The position numbers were made by a program, and so were the translations under genes. The notes under the pieces were generated by a model that was not told the DNA's origin, did no database searches, and saw only the letters and a program-made list of their open reading frames with translations. DNA of 64,000 nt from Lycocorax pyrrhopterus obiensis. Its lineage: Eukaryota; Chordata; Aves; Passeriformes; Paradisaeidae. The stretch spans positions 48,746,975 to 48,810,974 of the forward strand of contig JACSVZ010000007.1 in NCBI GenBank assembly GCA_014706295.1, given 5' to 3'. This document shows positions 13,831 to 27,118 of this stretch, in pieces (position 1 is the stretch's first letter; each line of letters begins with the position of its first letter).

Positions 13831-16800
13831 CAGGGACAGCAGGATACAGATATTGATACAGCAAAAAGAGAAGGTAATACTAGGAATGTGTCACCTGCCA
13901 TCCCTAACCCATCAGCTCTAGATATATGCTGGGGGAGAATAAAGGGCCTGCAGAAAGCAGCTGTTTTTCCTCATAATGTATAATGCTGCTGTGTTTTTGC
14001 AGTTGCTTTTAAATTACCAGGAGAGCATGAGCTTAGCCTTTCTCCATCACGGTCTCTGCAGTCAAGACCTCCACAACTGGGTCATCAAAACCCAAGCACC
14101 AGGGCTGCGACCCATGAGAGGAAAATCACATTCCTCAAGACTCAAGTAGTAGGACATTTCTTAGGGAATTCTGTTCTAATTATAAAACTCCCTTCTTTCA
14201 GGGAATTGTTAAATTTTTGGTCCTTAGGTACAGCATCCTGTGGAAAGTCCAGCTGAAGTAGCTGCAACAGTCTTATGTGAGTGCCCCCTTCAGCACACAC
14301 AGGCCTGCTTATGATGGGAATCAACAGGTGGAGAGTCCTCAGGGAGATATCCTGACAACTGCATGGAGGGAGTGATGTCTCTTCCAAACAAAGGATTTAA
14401 CCCTGTCATTCTTTTGCTTAATACAACTATTATGTAGTTACATCCTTTGCCCAATTTGCAAAGAAATTCAAAAGCTAAATCCCTTTGGTTTAAAAGCAGT
14501 TCATCCTTTCTCCCTTATTTTGATACATAATTGAATTCAAATAGGTATTGCTGGATAAACTCAAATACATAATGCTGACAGAACCTGTGTTTATTTAATA
14601 AAGGAAGAAGTAGTCGGTTACAAGAAATGAATTACAGAAGAGACAAGGACTCTTGGTAATAACTATAGGACTACAGCAGACACAGTGGGCTTTCTGATGC
14701 CATGAGCTGTCTTACCAAGGAAATACTGTTTAGACATGCCAAGAGGGAGTTCCCTGGAGCCTGAGGAGTGTTTGACTGACTCTGACAGCTCCAGTTGAAA
14801 GCACTGCCTGGGATTCAGTTTGCAGTGGGGTCATGCAGAGAAAAGCTCCGTGCCTTGCTTCACCTATGAGGCAAGGTTAAGGTGAAAAACAGCAAGTTTT
14901 ACTCCATAAGAGGCTTCAGTTCAGGACTGAAAACACAACTCCCCCAAAAACAACTGTTGAAAACTCCTTTTTGAAGATCCCCAGCAGCCAGGTGTCACCC
15001 AGTGTGTTTCTGAGCTCCTTTAGTGACACAAGCCAGCAGCCGGTGCCTGCGGAGGGCTGACTTGCAGTGCACCGATGCTGCGCAGGCCCGAGCGGTGGCA
15101 GATGCTGTAGCAGCACTTGGACCACTCACATAGTCAGTGACAGAGACTCTGGAGTCAAGACCGTGTGCTGGGGCTGTCTGAGGGGACTAGAAGAACCCAG
15201 GTTTTGTTAACCCCGCTGCTCACAGAACAATTTGTTCACTCAAAATGTGCTGCTGGGAGCAAGTCCCTTCTGGAGAGGCACCGAGGAAAGCACATGACAG
15301 TTGTCCTTATCAGCACATCTCTTGCTGTCTGATCTGAGCCTAATGAGACCCAATGCTCTTTAAATCATTCTATCTTGTCACTAACTCAATTTCCAGCCCT
15401 GCAATTGCTAAATATCCCTTCATGCACATATTTATTTGCTCCACAGTTACTATGAGGCCAACAACCTCAAATGCAGTTTGCCCAGTAGCTGAGCTGCAGC
15501 CTTGCAAATTCATCAACAATGTTTGCAATTAAAGAATGTAAGTTAAAAGCCACTTAACATCAATAACAAAAGGTAAAAAGCAAGATATGCCTTCCTAAGG
15601 TCTCTCAGCACCTGCAACTCTCTTGTTTGCCCATGGAAGACAAGGGCCAGGATTGTCTTTCTGCCTCTGACCTGGGAGAAGGGCTTCGCCACAGGACCAG
15701 GTGTTTCATGACAAAAGCTGGGCCTGCCAGAAGCCACATATTTGGGGAAGGGTAGGATCAACTGCACTTTCCATTTTCTAGTTGTTTCAGCCAATGTTAT
15801 TGTTTGTAAGAGAGGATTTGGAAAATAACTAGTTGTGCTTAAAAAAGGCCTTGAAAATATATCCAAAGTAAGAAGATGAGGAACAGCATGCTGAGAAATA
15901 GAAGATTTCTATTTAACTCGTGTATCGGTTGTCTATTAACAATAGCTGCACAGAGAGACACGAACATAGTTTCCAAGCACACAGAAATCCCCTCTGTCCC
16001 TTATGCTCCATATAAGTGATAAATGAGATTATATCATGAGCACTAATTCAAACCCACAGCCCCAAGGCTTCTCACCATCGAGTGTCCCCACTTTTTCCGT
16101 GTCTTTGTTGCTGCCATTGACATTATTGATCCCTTTTGTAGGGTAGTGGGGAAGGTCGATCCCTCCCTCTGCACAGCAAAACCTCCTCATTCACTTGGAG
16201 GGCCTGGTTACAGGGGCATTATGTGCCCCCAGAGACCTGCTTTGGAAGAAACTTTCCACCACTCTATGTGTAAGTCAGGTATGATCCTTGGGCATGGACC
16301 GGGATTTACAATGGACAAATGTTCCTTTTATTCCTTCTATCTGGTTGGAAGAGGATGCTGACAGTCCCTAGAGACCAACCACCCTGGTTTGGAGACAAAT
16401 ATGGTCTTGTCTCATGGCAACCTCTGCCAAGAGCTCCCACTGCCTTTCATTCAGGCACCTTTCCCCACACACAGGAGCTGCCCCTCTCAATGGAAGGATG
16501 CTGAGACCCTGACACTTCTAGGAAAGGTTTTTGTACCAAGAGCTAAATGTGATACGCTGCAGGGATTCCAACCCTTTGAATAAATCCTGCTGTACCCTGG
16601 CCAGTGGCACCCTGGGAGGCCAAGCCTGCCACTGCAGCCCAGCTTTGAACCCATGGGGAAACCCAGAGAGCCAACTCCATGCAGCACTGTGCACTTAACG
16701 ATACCATAGGGGTAACCAGTGCAGGCAGCAGCACCAGCAGGAATGGTGCCATGGGCTCCCAATGCCAAGCAGAGTTAACAGAGAGACCAGCAGCCTTGCC

Positions 16801-19800
16801 ACCACCTTTTTCCTCCTCACCCTTCAGAGAACCTGGTCATGATGAGAAACATCTGCAACTCTTCACGTTTTCAGAGAAGCTGTGCTAATGCAAAGCAGTG
16901 CTACCAGGTGGGTAGAGCATCCCATTGCCATCCCTTCACCCAGACAGGATTTACACCTGCCCTGCAGCATCTGCCTCCAAACTCCCCGGGTCACTACTCT
17001 GCTGGGGGTGCTCTTGTGTCCCTCAGCATGCTCCAGCCCTTGCATATGGGGTCACAAGGAGTGTGTGCTTCAGTTCATCACCTCAGGGTTCACTCTTGTC
17101 CCAAGCAGCTGATTAGCAATTCTGCAGCAGCAAAACTGCACTGCCGCATAAGCCAGGTTTAGATGGTGATCCTTTAAACAGGAATGATCTCTGTCAGAAC
17201 AGCTTTCTTAAATCCTGAGAGAGATGCTGCTACTTGCACTTAATTGTTTTTCTGTGTATTAGCTATTTAATGGTATTAGCATAATATGTGCTCCCGTTTA
17301 CAGAGAAAGCATTTATCTGTGTGCCTTTACCAAAAAGTGGGTTTGATTAATTAAAAAAGGAGGACGAATGGGATTGCTGTGAGGATTTGAATGTAAATGC
17401 ACCAGCAGATGCTTCCTGATCCTCCCAGCAGAGTACATCACTTTTAATAAACTCGGAACAGATGGCTGACTGCGGTGTCAGAGATGATATGTATCTAAGT
17501 GCTCTGCACTCCCCTCCCAGACAACTCTGTCCTCAAGCCTCAAAATCCAGAGGGGTGAATCCTCACCTGCAGCCCGCTGGCAAAGCTCCCTCCACCTCAG
17601 GGGTGCTGTGCTTACTCATTGCAGCCGTGGAGTGCTGCCAGGGATGTGCAGGTTTTCTGCTTCATGAGTCCTGTAGAAATGTGATGGAGGCGCTTGCTGG
17701 AATGCAGAGCCCATAGTTAGATTAATCAGGCTACACAAGAAGCAGCAAGAGATAATGTACAGCTAGTTAAAAGATTAGGTGTTGTTCTTTCTCCTCCATG
17801 GGAGCTGGATCCTGCTGACTGCAAGTGGGAAAAGTTCCTCTTAGTTCAAAAAGCTGTTGAGCCAACCCTGCAGGACCGAAGTGACATCTCACTGAAACAT
17901 TTGGTATATGAAAATTGCCTCTAAAATTCTTTATGTGTTCACTTTATCTCTTGATCAAAAAGACAGGATACAAAACCCATTTAAAATGGAAAAAATTCAG
18001 AAAATGAATGATCAGTGCTTTCTTGGGTCCTTCCTTCCTAGGTCCCTCTACAAAGAGGATTTTGTCCAAAGAGTGAACTGAGTCACTGGACAGTTAAATG
18101 TGTTGCAGTGGTCATGTGGGAAGGGAATAGCAAAGCTGAGCATAGAAACCAGGTCCCCAAGCTTTTATGATGTGCTGAAACATTTCCCCCAGTTCCTCAG
18201 GCCCATTACCTAACTCATTGCTACCTTTGGTAGTGCTGCTTTGAGCCAAACTACGCAGTGAGTTGCCTGACTCCTCTGCACCTATTTGCTGCTGGGTGCT
18301 GCTGCCACCTGGGCTGGCTGCTGGCAGTAATTGTGGGAGCTGCTGGCTGGCAGGTGAACAGTGGCAAAGTCTGGGTGACTACTGGAAAGGAAAAATGAGC
18401 TGTATGATTTGCTAGAAAATAGGAGGCAATTTTCTGAAAGAAGGGAGATGAGTCAAGCAGGTCTTTCCCTGGATTATCACTAGAAAGAGGGAATATTTGT
18501 CTTGAGGAGCACTGCTGCTCAGGTGTTTCTGGCAGCTGTTTCAAAGACCATAGAATTAGGTTAACAGACTGACCTCTAGGTATCTTTACCATCTGCAGCT
18601 CAAGCAATGTAACCAGAGGCAAATGCAGATCTCATTCCATAAAATAAGTTATGTCTCATGCACAGTGCTGGAGATGGAGAACGTCTGGAATCTTGTGAGC
18701 AAAATTTCCAGTGTGAAATCCTCATGAAGATAAGAGCTGGCACTAGGAAGCTCTGTTCTGTGCTTGTAGAAGGAAATCTGGCCTTGGTGCAGCCTAGCAG
18801 GAAGACAAGAGGGAATGAAATTCTAAGCAGAAAATGAAGATCTGTGCTGAGACTGCTATTGAAACTTCTCTTTTTTAGCCAGAGCACAACAGAAAAGCAT
18901 GTGGATATTCAGCAGAAGGGATGGCAGACTGGCAGTGGAATCTCCTGGAGAGCATGATAAATCTGCAGCTCAGAAGTCCTGATCCAGGTTCTGTTTACAC
19001 TGCAAACCTCCAATGAAGGCTTGGATGAGCTATACTTGGTCTTGGCACCCACCGTTCTGTAGGTTAGAGACGACACCTATGGCAGGCAGGCCTGCAAAGC
19101 ACAGCATCCCAAGCTGCACATTAAAGCAGATCAGAATTGTCTGGTGTTGGTTAGGATGATGTGAGGACATAGTGTTCAGAGAAAGTGCAGGATGCAATTG
19201 AGTTCTTTGGAATTAAAATCAAAAAACAGGGCTAGGAGTTTTAAAGAAAATTGGATGGATAGGAAGGAGAAGGCAAATAAAATATCAGGCAGGATATTCT
19301 GGAGAGAAGAAAAGAAAACATAGATAATAGGCATTGTTGAAAGAAACAGAGAGGTTTGAATGGTCTTGTCCAGCATCTCAGTGTGTGTGTATGACAGTCC
19401 TTGACCAGCCTGATCCCTGGGTATCACACAATATCCCACTGCGCTGAGGATAACCACCAGCCTGTTCTATTACACTTCAATAGACCTCTCCTATAAAACT
19501 CTGTGCCCTCTCATTTCTTGTTCAAAAGTAAAATATTATTCTATATTGGAAGAGTAAAATTAAGACAATGGCAGTGTGATTGATATTAGGGGGGGTAAAA
19601 AATACTTCATAAACTTAGTCTGCCAGTAAAATGGAGGCTTTGCTGCTGGATGAATGCTTGTCTTGGGAAGTTCTTTATTTAAAGCATCCATTTATCACTG
19701 TAGCAGGGACCATTGGCTGCAAGCATTCAGACTGCAAAACGAACTTTCCCATGAGTACAAAGTCATCATTCAGCTCTAATGATCCAAAGAAACGTTTCAA

Positions 19801-21714
19801 ATTAATCCATACAAGAAAAACAGTGGTGTCATCCAGGATGATGACAGGAATAGAAACACCATGCAAGGTCACCCCAGTAATATGGAGGAGCTCTGTGTTT
19901 TCTTGCAGAAGCACCAATTATGTATCTCAGGATTTCAAACCAAAGCCCATTGCTCCTGCTGAAGCAAAGAGCCTGTTCCTGGGTCATTCCAAAGTCCATG
20001 TGAATCCTACTGAAATCAGGAGTGTATGTGAGGGTTATGGTTTAACAAAAAAAGGAGCTTAAATATGACGATAAGCTTCTCATTATTCACCTGTTGATCT
20101 CTACAATACTAGACAACATATCCCAAGGTCATTTCTGGTGCTAAAGGAATACTTCTAATATGAAAGATGAAAATGAAACTATCAATACCCCTCAAAAATG
20201 GGGAAGCACTTTCTCTTGGTCTATGGGGCAAAGTGAGGCACAGGGTGGGTGTCTGCCTCTGGGCTGAGTAAACAGAGCAGCTGGAATAGCTGAGCCAAGT
20301 CTCCAGCTCACTTTTACTTACTGCCATCATTTCCTTGTTTGTGGTGGTTTTATTTTATCCCTGAGGGTCTGACTTCTTCAATTAGCTTTTTTTTCCCATA
20401 GGAGCGATACATAAAGATTTCCTTTTCTCATCTCTGGCTAAATAGAGGATAACAGCTTCGTTAGACAATTGAGTACTCTTCCAATCAAACAGCAATACAT
20501 TGTCTCTGGGGAGATTTCTTTAACCACAGAACACAAGCAGCTGCTGTAATTGTGCTGTTCTTGAGGCCCTCTGCAGGGGCAACCAGGGCTGCTGCTTTTC
20601 CTGAGAGCATCTTTTGTGCAGCACAGGAGGGAGTTCTGTGCTTGGATCCCCTATCACAGTGTGGATTTCCAATAGGCCCTTCTGCTTACCCACCTCTTCT
20701 AATTAATGAAGATGCTCTCAGAATATGAAAAATTCATTCCTTTGCCTAAGTCAAGGAATAAACCCCAGATGGTTGATGTTTTGAAGCAATTGCATGTAAA
20801 ATATTAAAATAAAATAAAATGCAATAAAACTGGAGTGATTGTGATACCCAGGAGTGTGTGAACAAAAGGTCAGGACTGAAATCCCGATTCTCATTGTGGC
20901 TATTGTACAGTGTGCACCTGCTGTTTATAAAGGGTTAATAAAGCATCAATAGATGCAAGAATCATTTTAAAAACATGAGTAGCCTGTGATCCAGATGGCT
21001 ATAAACATAACAGTTGATGGTGGTAGAGATGGGCTTCAGCACAGTAATAAATAGGGCTGATCAAAATATGGAAAAGCATTTCTGCAAAATATTTCAATGA
21101 ACCAGAGTTGTTTCAGTTCAAAGGGCCTGAAAAATTCATCCTTATATTAAAAAACAAGTTAGACAAAAAATGTCCCATTTAATTTCTGCTTTCATTTATT
21201 AAAAACACAGTCAAAATAGATGACAATTTGTATAATCATCAAAACCCATGGAAAATATCCTGCTAGTCAACTTCCAAGGAGGGAGCTGCATTGCTCTCTG
21301 AGGCACTGATCCTGCAGGGAGTTTCAACAGATGTGATTTGGGACACTTATTTCAGTGTTAGGCTTGCACCTGTTTCTCCACATTGCACAAGAAATTCAAA
21401 GCAAGTAAGAACTGCTTTACTGGACCTCTAAAAACATAAGGAACATCTGTATGACTTGGCACCAAGTTAATCAAGTTGAAAATGAGCAGGCGATTTCTGG
21501 AAGCCAAGGAACTCACACATCCTTGCAGGCAGGGGCAGAAGTACTTACCTTAAGAGGTCATCTCTTGCAGGAGTTGAGAAGAGCACCAATACATGGCTCT
21601 CCCTGTCCTTGCACAAGTCAGAAGTTAAGGCTGCACTTAAGCTGCTAAGGACAGAGGTGATGCAAAGCCAGTTTAGGAAACAGGAGAGTCACTCCTGCAT
21701 GTGGGTCACAACAA
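13831..21714. other. Long intergenic stretch without recognisable gene
   Basis: No gene is recognised in nearly 8 kb. A segment at 19,631-20,062 is open on both strands: 143 codons plus, and about 80 codons minus at 19,675-19,917, where the minus frame ends inside an AATAAA. Neither product resembles a family I know. A short AAAAT repeat lies near 20,806-20,830. The rest is ordinary AT-rich unique sequence. Confidence 0.5.
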
Positions 21715-21925
21715 CCCCACAGCATTACAGGCTGGGGGCAGAGTGGCTGGAAAGCTGCCTGATGGAAAAGGACCTGGGGGTGCCTTTTGACAGCAGCTGA
21801 ACATGAGCCCAGGTGTGTGCCCAGGTGGCCAAGAAGGCCAGTGGCATCCTGGCCTGGATCAGCAACAGTGTGGCCAGCAGGACCAGGACCACGATTGTCC
21901 CCTTGTACATGCAGAATTCAAATTG
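21715..21925 (+). mobile_element. CR1 LINE fragment (ORF2 C-terminal region)
   Basis: This segment reads as CR1 in the plus orientation. Translated in pieces it gives a 'LGAEWLESC..EKDLGV' segment, then a stretch matching the 'cacaggtggccaagaaggccagtggcatcctggcctgg' hallmark near the end of the reverse transcriptase ORF. A premature stop follows the DSS codons near 21,800 and the copy ends abruptly near 21,920, so it is truncated and dead. It is less diverged than the copy at 13.3 kb. Confidence 0.8.
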
Positions 21926-24900
21926 ATTTCCTGTCTTTACTTTTGTTGATGAACAACATCGACTGATGTCTTTTTTTTTTTTAAAGACTTTCTCTGAGCA
22001 GCTGTTCTTCCCTCTTCTAGCTGTTATCCTCACTATTACCTTTACTCCTTGCCTAAATACACTCAAATTACATCCTTGCCTCTGGGAAATGCATCCCAAC
22101 CTCAGGGAAGGAAGCCAGGTCTAGAATTGAACCCAAAACCCACTGGAAAGGGTAAAAGTCTTTCTATTGATCTATGTTTGGGTTCAGGCTCTCAATGAAC
22201 AATTTGCTTAGAAATGCAAATAGCACATTTTCTCCTTACACTTCCAGTTTCTCACTATGTGAATCTGTCAAGCAGCTGCAACGTTCCCCTCAGTACAGAA
22301 AGTCATGTACTCAGTGCAGGTTTGAACACAAAGTGAACATAGTACCATTTATCTTCTCTGCCTGGGGGAAACCCTTCCATTTCTGCTCCTTTGGGACTAC
22401 ACATGACAACAGTTGCCTCCTACATGGCATGGAACACATGGATTTCACAAGGATTTCACCATGTTTCTGGTTATCTAGCTGCCTCCATCAAACAAAGAGC
22501 TGTTGAGAGTCAGCAGATAATGTTTCAGTAAAAACTCTAAAAAAAAGAACAAAAAGAGAAGCATAGTCTGGATTTTTTCCTGTTGGTTTGAGTTTTTTTA
22601 ACCTCCAGCAAAGTAGAAAATGTGGTTTGTCCTGAAACATTCTCCCAAGCACTTAGTAGCAGGGACTGAGTCTGAACTCAGCCGAGTACAAATGGATGGG
22701 AGATCTCTGCAAGGTCAGTGGTGGTCAGTAGCCCTAACCCTTTCCTCCGAACAGAGCAAACTGGGAGCTGCAGGACTTCTTCAGGATCCCCCAGGTTTTC
22801 TTTGGACTCATCCTGCAATGTAGAGGAATCTGTCTGGACTATTTTATCTGCAGGGCCTATGGATGAGGAGGGCTCAGCAGGGACCTTGCTGCATCTGAAG
22901 GTGCCTCATGCTGCTGTCCCCTTGCCCTGTGGAAGGTAATGGCTGCTCCCCAAGGACAGGCACCGCAAACCCTACTCTCCTGTGAAGAAAAAGCATTGGT
23001 CAGGTAAGAAACCTGAGCTTCTGCAGGCTGAGAAAAAGCCCAGTAACAGTAATTTAAGATTCTGTGGCTGTTCCTCAAGCTACCCTATGCTGATGCTCTC
23101 AAGCAATTTAATACCTGAAAGGCTACCTCCTCCTGTTCCTTGCTTAGTATAGAAGGAAAAGGCTGCTGTGCCTGTAAAGAGAACATTCATTAACTAGCAT
23201 TAACATGCAATTTGATGTTCAAAAACTGCCTTATCAACAGAACATCTGAGGTAGGAGCCATCTGCACTGCACAGGCTGCTCAAAGTTCTACTCAGGCTGT
23301 GCAGAGAACAGCCTGACCCAAACCAGGGTGAATGGATGGAGGGAAGGGACCAAGGCGCCAGCTGAGACCAACAGAGTGGGAATTTTTTTCTTTGCCTTAT
23401 CCAGACTGAGTCATTTTCCTGATACAAGCTGGGGCAACTCTTTACTACTGACTTACTGCTGGAGCATGTCTAAACCCTCCAGAAATCCTCCCTGTCCTCT
23501 CCATAATGTCTTTTATGTGAGGGGATAATAGATCTTCAAGGATACTGACTCCTGAGACATCTATGTATGGTCATTCCTAAAATGAAAACCAGGCTTTTTT
23601 AGGTATCCCCAGAAAGTTTCTGGGTCACTGAGTGAAGACTAAAAATATTCTAGTGAGAGTGCTCTAGTGAGAGCAGGATACCCCAGGATCTCTTTGCATT
23701 ATATTATAGGTAATTATATGCTATAGGTAATTAACCTGTGAGACTTGCTGACTAGTAGCCAAGTTTAAAGGAGCCTCATGAGAACTAGATGACTGAGACT
23801 GTTTCTCTTGGAAAGAATATGAGTAAGAGAGAAATGTAAATATCATGAAAGCCTCACTGGACTAGGGAAGAGAAAGAGTTTTTGTCTTTCCCAGCTTTTA
23901 GAATAGAGTAAGAGGTCATTTAAAAATAACAGATGAGATATTTTTGCTGTGTTTAAGCAAGCTGTGGCATTTAGTGCTGTAAGGCTGAGGAAGGTACCAA
24001 ATTTGAGGAGAGACTCTCAGAGGGACAATCAAACTAGCTACTTCTAATTAACACTAAAACATTCTGGAGTACTGTAACATAAATATCAGGGCCAGTGCCC
24101 AGTTTTTGGGAGGCTTGGAAGCTGGGATTCAGCCTGGCACACAGGTAGGAAAAGGCCCTAGTCCGACCCCAGCCCTTGTCCCTACCTCTGGGGGATGGCC
24201 CAGGGTCTCCAGCTCCCTGCTCCAACCCAAAATAGCAACTGCTGTGTCCCTGTGCTCCATATCTCCAGGCAGATGCTTCCAGGGATGTGCTATTGCCACT
24301 GTTTGAAGAATAATAATCTTGTGGGGACAGCAGTGCCCTGAAAGTCCTTAAGTCTGGCTTTTGGGGACAGAGATGTGTCAGGAGTACATGCATGAATCCT
24401 CACACCTTTCCTTCATCCTTCTGCAAGAGTGGCAGGGAAGCAGGCTCTGTGTTCAGTTGTCTTTTCATCTCTTTAAGTGCATTGTTTCCAATGTAAGCAA
24501 AGGGAGATCAAAGAAAGCACCCAGAATGGAAATTGTTTATGTGTTTCATGATTCTAAACCTTGCTGTTAGGGGGAAAGAAAAAAGGTTCTGATTACAATT
24601 GCTTTTTAATTAGGGATTTTTTCATTTCATCTCCATGAATTGGAAAAGTTAGCACAAGTGCATCTAACTTACATCTCAAAAAAGCCCCTTACCATGCTCA
24701 CAATATTTGAACTCTGGCCTTATGGGCAGGCCAGGAGACTCAGGTACCCCTGTGGCTCACTTGCTTTTCACTGAGCAACTGGCCTGGAATGGGCAGACAG
24801 ATTGGGTATATGAAGGAAGACGAATAAAAGTGATCTCTACAAAATACACCAGGAAGTCATTTAATGTTCAGAATCTGGGCTGATGCTGATGCTGACTGAG

Positions 24901-26834
24901 AATTCATGTGTTGGCTGTGAGCTGCTGTTGGCTGTGGCAGAGTAGAGGCCATCTGGTGGGCTTATGGACCACCCAGGACAGGAGTGCTGGTCCATAGACC
25001 TTAGTCGCTCTTGTCACTATTTTTTCCCCTTAACTCTCATGAACCCTGTTAGTGCCTGCAGGTCAGTAAATAGGACTGCCTGTCTAGCTTCAGAGCTAAG
25101 TAAACAATATCAATTACGTTCTCATGAACTTGTTTAAGACCAGTCTAGAACTTACAGAATTATCTTGCTGAATATGTACATCAACATCATATAAACTTTG
25201 CTGTCACAAGTCAAATAAAACCATAGCCATAGGAACAATCAGTAATTTCCAGAGGAGGCTGTTTGAGATCACTGTTCAGGAAGAACCTCTGTCTCCACAT
25301 CTTTTGTTGCAGATTCAGCAGGGCTCATGGAAGTCAATGAGGGTTTTCTGTAAGTGCCAGGTAAACTGACCATTGCATTGGAAGGGTATGACATTTTCCA
25401 GATTGGTGTTTGAATAACATTTAGAACAATTATGTTGAGATCCAAGCTATTTGTAAGGGTGTCCAGATGGTATTCTGTGATCGCTACAGAGAAGTCTCCT
25501 CTTCTGACAGAGAACATACTCCATCTGCCCCAGTGACAGCTGTGCGTGCCAGGCAAGGATGAAAATGGATAGGCAGAGATAGCTACTGTCAGGTTTGGCA
25601 CAATGGTGGGCTTTTTATGGGGTGTAAGTGAACCTTTCAGCAGGAAAATCAATTCATTTCAGGCTGGTGCAAGGACAGTCTAGACTCAGAAAATCGAAGC
25701 AAGTCAACATCATTTTGCCTCTGACCTGAAAAAGAAGAGAGGACTGCCTTTGAGCAGCACATGATTAGTATTCACACCAGCAATCTGAGCTTTGAAGCTT
25801 ATTTCTATTTACAGGCAGACAAGCAAGGCTTGTATGAGGGAACTGAGAGGCAAGTGTGACTGACTAAGGTGGGAAAGAAGAAAAGGTGTGATGTGGGGGT
25901 TTTAATGGGCTTTGCTAGTAATTTGGCAATGAGCTTACATTCAAGTTTTTCAGTCAAACAGTTATCAATTGATTTCATATACAAGAAGGTAATCATTGCC
26001 TATTTTTTGCTTAGTGTCTTTTTGGTTAGGGTGTGGTATTAGCTGTGCCTTGGCTTCAAACCTTTTTGATATGTTCATGAAAATGACACTTTTCCTCTTT
26101 ATGTGCCTCAGCATCCGGATCTGTAAAATCACAGCAGTCTGAAATGCAGTGTCAGTGTTTCAAACAACAGAAGAAGAGTGAATTCTTAACCCAGTTTCAG
26201 CCAAGAAATTAGAGAACAAAGCTCTCAACGTAACTCACAGACAAACACAAGATCCTTTGGTTTTATTTCCTGAATTCTGAAATAAAGTAAGAAATTATTT
26301 TACTCTTGAGAACAGCACTTAAGCCACATAATCTCTCAATCAAATGACCTTATGCATAGAAAGATCATATATCAATATGGCTTTTAGGCTGACCCTCTTG
26401 TTCCCTCAGCTCAGAGCGTGGATAATGCAACAGTGCTGGGTGTCCGCTTCCATCCATCCAGACAGTGCCATCTTCTCAAATCACTTTCAGGCTGGGAAGG
26501 CAAATACCTCTTTGTGCATCTGCAGATGTTACATTAGTGACTGCAGACAGGTAACAGTATATGGCTTTCCACAGTCCCACCACACTTCATGCACGAGAAA
26601 TTGTGCAGCTATAAGGAAAAATGAAATTGTTCTCTGTAGACATCAACAGCTTTTTTTATAAGGCTGCAAGTGGTCAGAAATGTCCATCTTCATTACTTTG
26701 CCACCCACTGAAGATCTCCTCCTGTTTTCCCTATACTAAAACACAAACTACTTTAGAGACTCACAGACCTGCTCTTCCCTTGGAGTCTGCTTCAGGCACT
26801 GCCTTTCTCTGAGTGGCAGAATACCTTCCACTTT
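21926..26834. other. Intergenic, one unexplained minus-strand open frame
   Basis: No established gene is seen. A minus-strand frame at 25,269-25,652 stays open for 127 codons with a non-repetitive, moderately protein-like composition. It has no recognisable domain or membrane segment. A short tandem repeat (CTAGTGAGAG twice) lies around 23,651-23,680. The remainder is unique AT-rich sequence. Confidence 0.45.
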
Positions 26835-26996
26835 TTTATTTGATCACTTTTGCTCTTTTGACATAAATCTTTCCCTGACATGCTTTACTGTGACAGTTCC
26901 TAATATAGCTGTGCCTAATTCCAATAGCAAAGTACCAAGACAAATTCCAAGAGCAGAAGTACTGATTGCTGGATTAACAATTTCATATCCATTTTT
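26835..26996 (-). CDS. Candidate terminal exon of an unrecognised membrane protein
   Basis: On the minus strand a pyrimidine-rich tract ends in a strong acceptor (TTCTTGCCCCAG, 26,997-27,008). It opens into 50 codons starting KNGYEIVNPAIS and ending in a stop at 26,844-26,846. Residues about 11-37 of this piece are hydrophobic enough for one membrane span, followed by a basic tail (KHVRERF...KEQK), as expected for a cytosolic end. An AATAAA lies at 26,840-26,835, only a few bases after the stop. That is close even for a compact gene, and its cleavage site would give almost no 3' UTR. I do not recognise the family. It could be a small unannotated bird gene, a pseudogene relic or chance. Confidence 0.3.
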
Positions 26997-27063
26997 CTGG
27001 GGCAAGAAATAGAAAAATTCATCATCCATCATATGGTATTACAGTGGGAGATACATGCCATAC

Positions 27064-27118
27064 CTGGAAAGCATTTAGTTTCTCCTTTGCAATGAACTTA
27101 ATGGCTGCAAGACCACAC
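27064..27118 (-). CDS. Candidate penultimate exon of the same unrecognised gene
   Basis: This 55-bp minus-strand block sits between an acceptor with a long pyrimidine tract (TTCTTTCTTCTCTTTCTCAAG) shortened here to its end TTCTCAAG and a consensus donor (CAG/GTATGG). After one leading base it encodes CGLAAIKFIAKEKLNAFQ. It joins the next exon in phase 0 across an intron of only 67 bases (26,997-27,063), near the lower limit for vertebrates. A possible earlier exon at 27,345-27,411 would supply YTRAFKYLSLKYGALLSLLI and join in frame, but its donor (GTATTC) is weak. Frame compatibility of adjacent pieces is the main evidence. Confidence 0.25.

Noticed and set aside
25400..25600. Weak resemblance of a minus-strand frame to the MS4A (CD20-like) family
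   Set aside because: A G-x-x-S-V-A ... S-L-x-L-N-I pattern can be lined up, but the segment lacks the hydrophobic spans of MS4A proteins and the expected exon boundary, so this is probably coincidence.
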